Notes under the pieces: model-generated
Told to the model about the DNA's origin: nothing
Databases searched by the model: none
Seen by the model: the letters and a program-made list of their open reading frames with translations, nothing else
Part shown: positions 58,014 through 64,000 of the stretch, in pieces
Layout of the letters: every line of letters starts with the position of its first letter
How positions within the stretch are numbered: the stretch's first letter is position 1
From: Chalara sp. BL73
Taxonomy: Eukaryota > Ascomycota > Leotiomycetes > Helotiales
Direction: 5' to 3'
DNA: 64,000 bases
Assembly (NCBI GenBank): GCA_918026815.1
Contig: CAKJVC010000201.1
Coordinates: forward strand, 124,001 to 188,000
Position numbers and translations under genes: made by a program

Positions 58014-59689
58014 GAGCCCGCAGAGCGGAAGATTTGAATATGTCCGAGATGACATGTCCGATGGGAGCAATGCGTAGGATAGGATCGAAGGAGCAACGAC
58101 TGAACGTCAGACATTTGAATGAGAGTTCGATAGTCTATTGAGACTTTGGGCGTCTAATAGGCGACGATATCTCTACGGGTTTGGGATGAACGACCGGGGG
58201 GAATAAGTAACGTTCGGATGATCTAAGGAAAAATCTCCGGGTGATTTCAAGAGAGGGGAATGTATTGAGACGGCAGTCCGGTATGTTCGATCCCACCACT
58301 CCTAACGAAATTAACTCACATAATTGTTGCTACATTCTAACAATTTGGAAGCAGTTACAACATCTTCAAACAAGATTATCTGTAGCATAGACGCCTTTTG
58401 CTTTCTAACCAAGCCACAATCTGGACCAAGTTCAAGGAAGTGCAAACAGGATTTGCCAACTTCCGCAACTGGAACAGACACCTCAGCTTGATAAGAAAGA
58501 TGCCGCAACCTTGATGGATGGAATGCTTGCATGTGGCAGGCAGCGGGTAAAGCGTCATGTTGATGGGTTGAGGCGGGACCATCAGCTAGAAAAGTCAAGT
58601 TGGACATCGCCCTTGATATCGCTGAAAGCGAGAAAGGTGTTGAGATTTTGGTGGATGGAATACTTGCATGCAGGGGCATGGCGGATACAGCCGTGAGAGT
58701 TTGGGCCGGAAGTATCGTATCAGCTAGGAAAGTCAAATCGCTATTGGCGTTGGTCAAAGCTTAGCGTATCACCACAGACAAAATAAAAGCATCTCACCCT
58801 ATCTTTTCCTGGGTATCATGCAATGGACATATATAATAAGTCCTCATATCACTTGTATGAGTGTGAACTTCCTGGTACCGTAGATCCATTGAACTTCTGC
58901 TGGCGAGCCTCTGAAAAACAAATAACACATGACAATAACGCAACTATGTCACATGGCTATTTAGATTGTAGTGGAATATGAACCTAGTTGAGCGTGAAAA
59001 ATTACATCTCGATGTGCCTCAGTAGTATATGGTGCACGCACTACTCCAACAGGCGGCGGAGTGAATAACTTAATGACTACCTGCCTATCAACCTCCCCAC
59101 AACTTAGAATTAAAACCTATAACGAAACATACTTTTGGTATAGCGCTTAAATTATATTATTATACATTTCCAGGTCTGGCCAAGGAGATAACGCCTCCAT
59201 ATTCTCTGTCCCGTCTGCTAACACTAGCGGCAGACTACACATGTGTCCCAACAAATCTCAGCAGGAGAAACTAGCTTAGTAGTTCCCACTAGGGAGTCTT
59301 CTGACTTGAGCAATGCATCGAGGACTAAAAAGAACTCCATGGACTCGTGACACACCGAAAGAATTTGCGCGATCGACTATCCACGCCAAACCCGAGTAGG
59401 GAGCAGCTGGAAATATAGGAGCTGGAGATAGAGTGAAACAAGACAGATCAGGAGTAACTTGGAACTGGATAAAAAGCATTTATGGATATGGGTGATCATC
59501 GAACTAATAACACATGCGTCTAAGAACAACGTGGAGAAATAGAACTTCAGCAAATGAAATCCTGGCGGAGGTTAGCGGGATTAGATTTTGGATGAATAAT
59601 CAACGATGCTTCTTTTTGTATGCGCACCTGATGGATGATCCTTCGCCATTATCTATATTCATTAATATATTTTGAATCTAGTATCTAGT
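58014..59689. other. Intergenic region with a tandem duplication
   Basis: No supported gene over about 1.7 kb. It includes two diverged copies of a unit of about 137 bp (58497-58755, described separately). Confidence 0.5.
58497..58755. repeat. Imperfect tandem duplication, period about 137 bp
   Basis: GGATGGAATGCTTGCATG at about 58516 recurs as GGATGGAATACTTGCATG at about 58653, and ATCAGCTAGAAAAGTCAA at 58581 recurs as ATCAGCTAGGAAAGTCAA at 58719. Spacing is 137-138 bp. Differences in these blocks are A/G transitions. On the minus strand both copies read as LTFLAD within a long open frame that I do not accept as a gene. Confidence 0.6.
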
Positions 59690-61034
59690 TTAAGATATTA
59701 TCCCGTTCGCAGATGCTTCTTTTTCCTGTTCTTCCTTATCTTCACTGAAATCTCCGGCTGCATGTACTTCTCGTATCACGTTATTGATCTCTTGCAGAAA
59801 CCTGGTGACCTCTCCCTTCGTGCCAACCGTTATCCTCAGACAGCCAAGGCATCCATGTTCCTTCCCCCGAAACCTAACCACAACCCCCCTATTCTCTGCC
59901 AACCTCTCATAGACTTTCAATGCTGTTGCATTGTCGGGGTTTCCTGAGTGGTTGAGTATCTCAACGAGCAGAAAGTTGCTGGCGCTACCTCCGCGAAACC
60001 TCCCTACCCCTTTTATTTTCGGCAGTTCCGTGAGTAATCTATTTCTTTGAGCCACGATCTTCTCAACATTACTCTGCATAATGCTTAGGCCACTTTCCCG
60101 GAGTGCTTGACACCCAATTTCACTGCTTGGATTCGAAAGATTGTATGGCGCTTTTAAATTATTTAGTAATCTTGCAATAGGTGGAGATGTGAAAGCGGCC
60201 CCCAATCTGATACCAGCAAGTCCAAAGGCTTTTGATAGAGTCTGCATAACCACAAGATTTGGCCATTCGGCAACCCATTCCGCTAGAGAAGAGCCTTTTG
60301 GTGCAAAGTCAATATATGCCTCATCCAAAACCACGACGCCGTTCCATGTTGGGTGCTCTAATATTTGCTTCAGATCCGACTTCTCGATCAACGAACCAGT
60401 TGGATTTCCTGGTGAACAAATATAGGCAATCTTTATGTTCTTTGACTCAGGACCGGAAAGCGTAGCAGTGATAGCTGGTACATCAATTGCAAATGTCGGA
60501 GCAGGCAGCAGAGGAACTTTAACTAAACCAACGTCGTTGACCTGAGCGGAAACGCCGTACATTCCATAAGTGGGCGGGCAGACGAGAATTTTGTCTTGAC
60601 CAGGCACGCAGAAACAGCGCAAGAGTGCATCAATCGCCTCATCACTTCCCACGCCTACGAACAAGTTTTCAGGCGTTATATCTTTTGTAGTGTGTATATG
60701 TGTATTTCGTAGATCGCAAAGCAATTGCTTGAGAACTGGTTGATGAGGATCGGGATATCTGTGCAGACCTAAGAAGTCGACAGAAGGATAATCAGAGGAA
60801 TTGGACTTTGGCAGAGATGCTATTGGAAGAGAGGGGCCATAGGCGTTCTCGTTTGCATCAAGAAGTATGTTTGTGCCATCATCTTTGTAGTCGCTAGTGG
60901 TGAGTCAGTAGACATTCGACAGGAAATAGGACAGTTGATGGGCATTACTCTCGCGCACAACGATATGGTTCTAGTGCGAGGATATTGGGACGAGCACAAG
61001 TGCCTATGTCAAAGACAGGCCTACTTGAACCCAT
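59690..61034 (-). CDS. HIS5: Histidinol-phosphate aminotransferase
   Basis: This PLP enzyme converts imidazole-acetol phosphate to histidinol phosphate in histidine biosynthesis, in the cytosol. Two exons on the minus strand, 61034-60949 and 60893-59690, with a 55-bp intron, give 429 residues. The join reads YRCARDDYKDDGTNILLDAN, which is family-typical. Class I/II aminotransferase marks: GSDEAIDALLRCFCVPGQDK, ICSPGNPTG, VVLDEAYIDFA and the PLP-lysine in MQTLSKAFGLAGIRLG (Lys about 250), then NFLLVEI and VVVRFRGKEHGCLGCLRITV near the C-terminus. A short acidic-basic tail (EDKEEQEKEASANG) is extra. The intron contains a TGAGTCA that matches the Gcn4/CPC1 binding site. The gene is intact. Confidence 0.95.
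60901..60907. promoter_or_regulatory. Gcn4/CPC1-type TGAGTCA inside the HIS5 intron
   Basis: The palindromic TGA(G/C)TCA core lies in the HIS5 intron, just before the acceptor, and overlaps the likely branch site (CTGAC on the minus strand). Histidine genes are classic targets of cross-pathway control, but I saw no such site upstream of the ATG. Coincidence with the branch site is quite possible. Confidence 0.25.
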
Positions 61035-63214
61035 TGCCAATGTGCTTAATGAATGACTATACAATTGGAGATCTAGTCAATGTGCTGGTTGAAACTCGAT
61101 GGCGGGGTCAAACTTTTTTGTGGTTCCATTCAGGTTGAGAAGCCAATCATTCAGAGCCTTGGCTTTCTACCCACCTTGTATGGAGACCCCACCTCTTTCC
61201 CCTGGCCTCATACATTACATTCAGGATATATTTTCACGGGAAGTATTTGTATGATCACCCAGTCCCATGGATACACTTTCGTGTAAGTGCCCCGCCGCAC
61301 GCAATGGTGTTGAAGGACGGTTACCATCACCTCTTCTGCTTCTTGCGTTAGGGATGAATGCTTAATCGTCCTAAAGGAAGCGGTCTTGCTATGATGCTCT
61401 TGAGATACAAGGTTGGCTCAAGTCCTTTACTTTTTTTAAGCGCGATTTTCTGTTCGCAACGTCTTTTACCTTTATGCTTTTGTTGGCTGTTGTGTTTATC
61501 CACCACCCCGTTAAGACAGAGCGTAATCATCCATCCTCCGATTCTACCTTGCAGTGATCCCGTGTTCACTACATTTTCATTTTCAAGATAAAGTGGCATA
61601 ATATTTCTATGATCATGATGTCTTGAACCTCCACATTTTGTAACCGAAACGCTTCTTTCTCGTTTCCAGCCAAGAAACTACACCACAATCGAACATTTTC
61701 ATGTGGTCTAGTCTATATTATTTCAATATGTGAGGAATTCTTTTGATTCTGGGACGAACCATTGAGAAATCCGCACTCAAGGCCTACATAGCCACGCCCT
61801 TTCATTCAATTAGAGTTAGGAATGATTTATTGCGGTCCATCACAGGCCCCGTTCATGAACTGAACATCAAGGAAAATTAAGAGGAGTAGTTGAGAGACAG
61901 AAATTAATGTATTTACTAGATTTGTTAGAGTTTATAGGTCTGCTAAAACCACTGTTTCACTTTCCTCAACGAGTTTCCAGATGAAGTTATATAAGACTTC
62001 CTTTTATTACAAGCCACGCAAGAAGCCCAATTGCTGAACTGGCAAGAAGCTGCACAGCAGACTATGCTCATCACAAACTATCCCACATCTATCAATGCCA
62101 TCATCTGGTAATTGCCAGTTCGTAGGGATGAGACGTAGCGACTGCCGTATCGAAGCTTTACTAACTTTCACTCGTCCTACTTACTTAATGCCGAACGCGA
62201 TATTCATTTTCGTGAGTCCAGAGCCCTACGACTATTTACAGGCAGCACATAACCCGGTGCATTTACCCACAAACTACGGCCCCGCAGCGATACCCAAAAT
62301 GTTATGACCAGTGGTGCATGAAGTGAAGTTCCGCGAAGATGGAGATAAGTTGGAGATGCCTCATTTACGGGTGTTGAGCATGAATTTGGTTTGCTCGAGG
62401 TCGAAAAGTATCAAGAATAGCCAGCAGCTTCTCAACTCGTATGGCGCATTCGAAAATTGCCCCAGATCTCTGACACATCAACGTGAAAAATGCGTTGTCT
62501 TTTCTCAGAAAGAATATGTACCAGGTAGAGCGAGATATGTTCAAGTTACAGTGCATTAAAAACCTCCACGTCACATTGAACCAGATTGGCTTTCCAAAAT
62601 CCTCGTCAGTCTCATATCATTCATTGGTATCAATTATTGAAATGTAGTTGGCTAGGTCTTATGCTAAGTGTCCTTTGTACAAACGCCAATCTATCAACGA
62701 AAAAAAGTCCTTGGCCATCCATTCTAGGAGGTCGCTTTCTATTCTGCATGTATTGGTGTAGCAAGATGGCAATGCCAGCATGAACAAAGAGAGAAATATC
62801 CTCCATAAAGACAGCCTCCAAATGCACAGGATAACGTAAGAGAGAACATATATGCTGACTACTTTCAAGGGTGGCAAACAGCCAGCACCGTACCAAAGCA
62901 GACCAGATGAATAAGAAATTTCCTCCGCAAACAGCGACCTCTAAACTCAGGAGAGGACTCCAGAAATAACGGTCGGGGTATACCGATTACTTTATAAAGG
63001 TGGCGAAAAGCCAGCACTAAAATAAAGCAAGTCGAAAACCTCGAGCATCTTATCGAGAGTCGCGAGCTTCAAGATTGATAAATGTGTTGTTGGAGGAAGT
63101 AGTGGATAGTGTAACAGATCGAGGCATCCAAGCCGAGTTGGCTCTGCATAGCTAAACTCAAGCATTAGATAATGGCTCCTAAATAACCATGATTATAACA
63201 ACTTACATTCTTAT
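61035..63214. other. Intergenic region
   Basis: About 2.2 kb with only short, unsupported frames. The first few hundred bases are the HIS5 promoter. No repeat, RNA gene or transposon end was recognised. Confidence 0.5.
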
Positions 63215-64000
63215 TCACTGATATACGAGTCTCATCACGGCGTCCTCGAACGCACCGTAGAGCAGATACGATCTCCATCCCACCCATACTCCCCACCCAG
63301 CACAGAATACTCCAATCGCGCCTTTCACAACATTTGGATGTTTGCGAACCAATTCTGCGTATCTATTATGAGATAATGCAGTATTGCTTGCTTTGAGATA
63401 GTCGTGAGCAACCATTGGCTGGGGGGCATTCGTAATATGGCAAGTTTGGTGGGTTGAAGAAGTAGGAGAAAAAATATTATCGTCAAGGAGCTTGGAGAGG
63501 CGCTCATGCTCTCTGTAGTAACATGAGATGTCATACTCTCCGAGCGCGGTGGCATTGCATTGTTTTTGATTAGCAAGAGTGCTATTGGCAACTTCACAAG
63601 GCGGCGCAACCTTTGAAACTTTGGAGGTAAAAGTGCTGGCAGCTTCGAATAATGTGTTTGTGGCAGATCTGGTGGCACTGGTTTGGGAAGCCTCTGTGGC
63701 GATACTGGCGATGGCGGCTTCGGCAGTCATACTTGAAGTTACAATTGAGAAGCTAGGTCCGGATGAGAGCGTTAGCGCTCCTGTGTTCGATGCCTCGTGG
63801 TCATTATCCTTGCCATCCCAAGCGCTTGTAATGCTTGCTGTTGTATAGAGAAGGCACTGGATTATGAGATAAATGACTGTCAAGAAACCGACAATTGAGA
63901 AAGGGCGGGTCCATTGCTCCCTCTCCTCGAGCTTGATGATTCGACGGGAAAAGTCTGAGTTGATTGCAGATACCTGCTCAACCCGTGTACTAATCGTCTC
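63215..64000 (-). CDS. Hypothetical membrane protein, 5-prime end outside window
   Basis: The minus-strand frame is open from the right edge (64000) to TGA at 63215, 261 residues of the C-terminal part; the start is beyond the window. Order: an amphipathic charged segment (SAINSDFSRRIIKLEEREQW), a transmembrane helix (FSIVGFLTVIYLIIQCLLYT), a Ser/Thr/Ala-rich stretch, four spaced Cys (PPCEVAN, QKQCNAT, ISCYYRE, HQTCHIT), and a second hydrophobic helix (GAIGVFCAGWGVWVGWRSYL). I recognise no family. Two membrane helices with the Cys-containing loop between them suggest that loop lies in the lumen or outside. No internal stop. Confidence 0.6.
   Translation of the reverse strand, partial: ETISTRVEQVSAINSDFSRRIIKLEEREQWTRPFSIVGFLTVIYLIIQCLLYTTASITSAWDGKDNDHEASNTGALTLSSGPSFSIVTSSMTAEAAIASIATEASQTSATRSATNTLFEAASTFTSKVSKVAPPCEVANSTLANQKQCNATALGEYDISCYYREHERLSKLLDDNIFSPTSSTHQTCHITNAPQPMVAHDYLKASNTALSHNRYAELVRKHPNVVKGAIGVFCAGWGVWVGWRSYLLYGAFEDAVMRLVYQ

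Noticed and set aside
58311..58757. 148-codon minus-strand frame over the tandem duplication
   Set aside because: Starts with TTG and its apparent protein repeat only reflects the DNA duplication.

Overview
This is a nuclear segment of a filamentous ascomycete (Pezizomycotina). The evidence is single- to multi-exon genes with short GT-AG introns of about 43-180 bp, CTAAC/CTGAC-like branch sites, and fungal-specific families (DUF3431, HET, 2EXR, siderophore MFS, Exo70, septin AspB). A member of Leotiomycetes is plausible from the overall gene repertoire, but that is inference; no rRNA, tRNA, CRISPR, intact transposon or bacterial-type operon was found. All exon structures were derived by hand from splice signals and frame continuity.

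Layout. 1-4.0 kb: a long gene-poor stretch ending in a TATA box, an AUG-free leader and a striking 38-codon Cys-rich micropeptide ORF (3301-3417). 4.1-6.1 kb: EXO70 (minus). 7.6-9.0 kb: a decayed acyltransferase-3 gene. 9.7-20.5 kb: DUF3431 protein, a membrane-anchored cPLA2-type phospholipase, a Pho80-like cyclin, an unrecognised gene remnant and a PTEN-like phosphatase. 22.4-24.7 kb: siderophore transporter with a splice problem and paired GATA motifs upstream. 25.5-30.0 kb: two doubtful small genes and a secreted/membrane Pro-His-rich protein. 31.7-37.6 kb: a seven-exon phenylalanine ammonia-lyase, LSm4 and a mitochondrial PPR-like protein. 37.8-40.0 kb: DHA1-type MFS transporter. 41.6-45.3 kb: homeodomain-like protein and two orphan proteins. 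45.8-47.9 kb: tandem BTB paralogs, the first killed by three in-frame stops. 49.7-52.2 kb: HET-domain protein. 53.2-54.8 kb: septin AspB/Cdc3. 55.8-58.0 kb: 2EXR protein and a coiled-coil orphan. 59.7-61.0 kb: HIS5. 63.2-64.0 kb: 3-prime part of a membrane protein running off the window.

Conserved housekeeping genes (EXO70, PTEN-like, LSM4, PPR, septin, HIS5) are interleaved with fast-evolving accessory genes (HET, BTB, 2EXR, orphans, MFS, PAL), and most accessory genes sit between 43 and 58 kb. Exo70, septin and the PTEN-like phosphatase all bear on polarised growth and membrane phosphoinositides, but nothing suggests co-regulation. I see no biosynthetic gene cluster. The most unusual candidates are the micropeptide at 3.3 kb, the PAL with a Met-Gln selectivity pair, the Pro-His-rich membrane protein, and the minute first coding exons in three genes.
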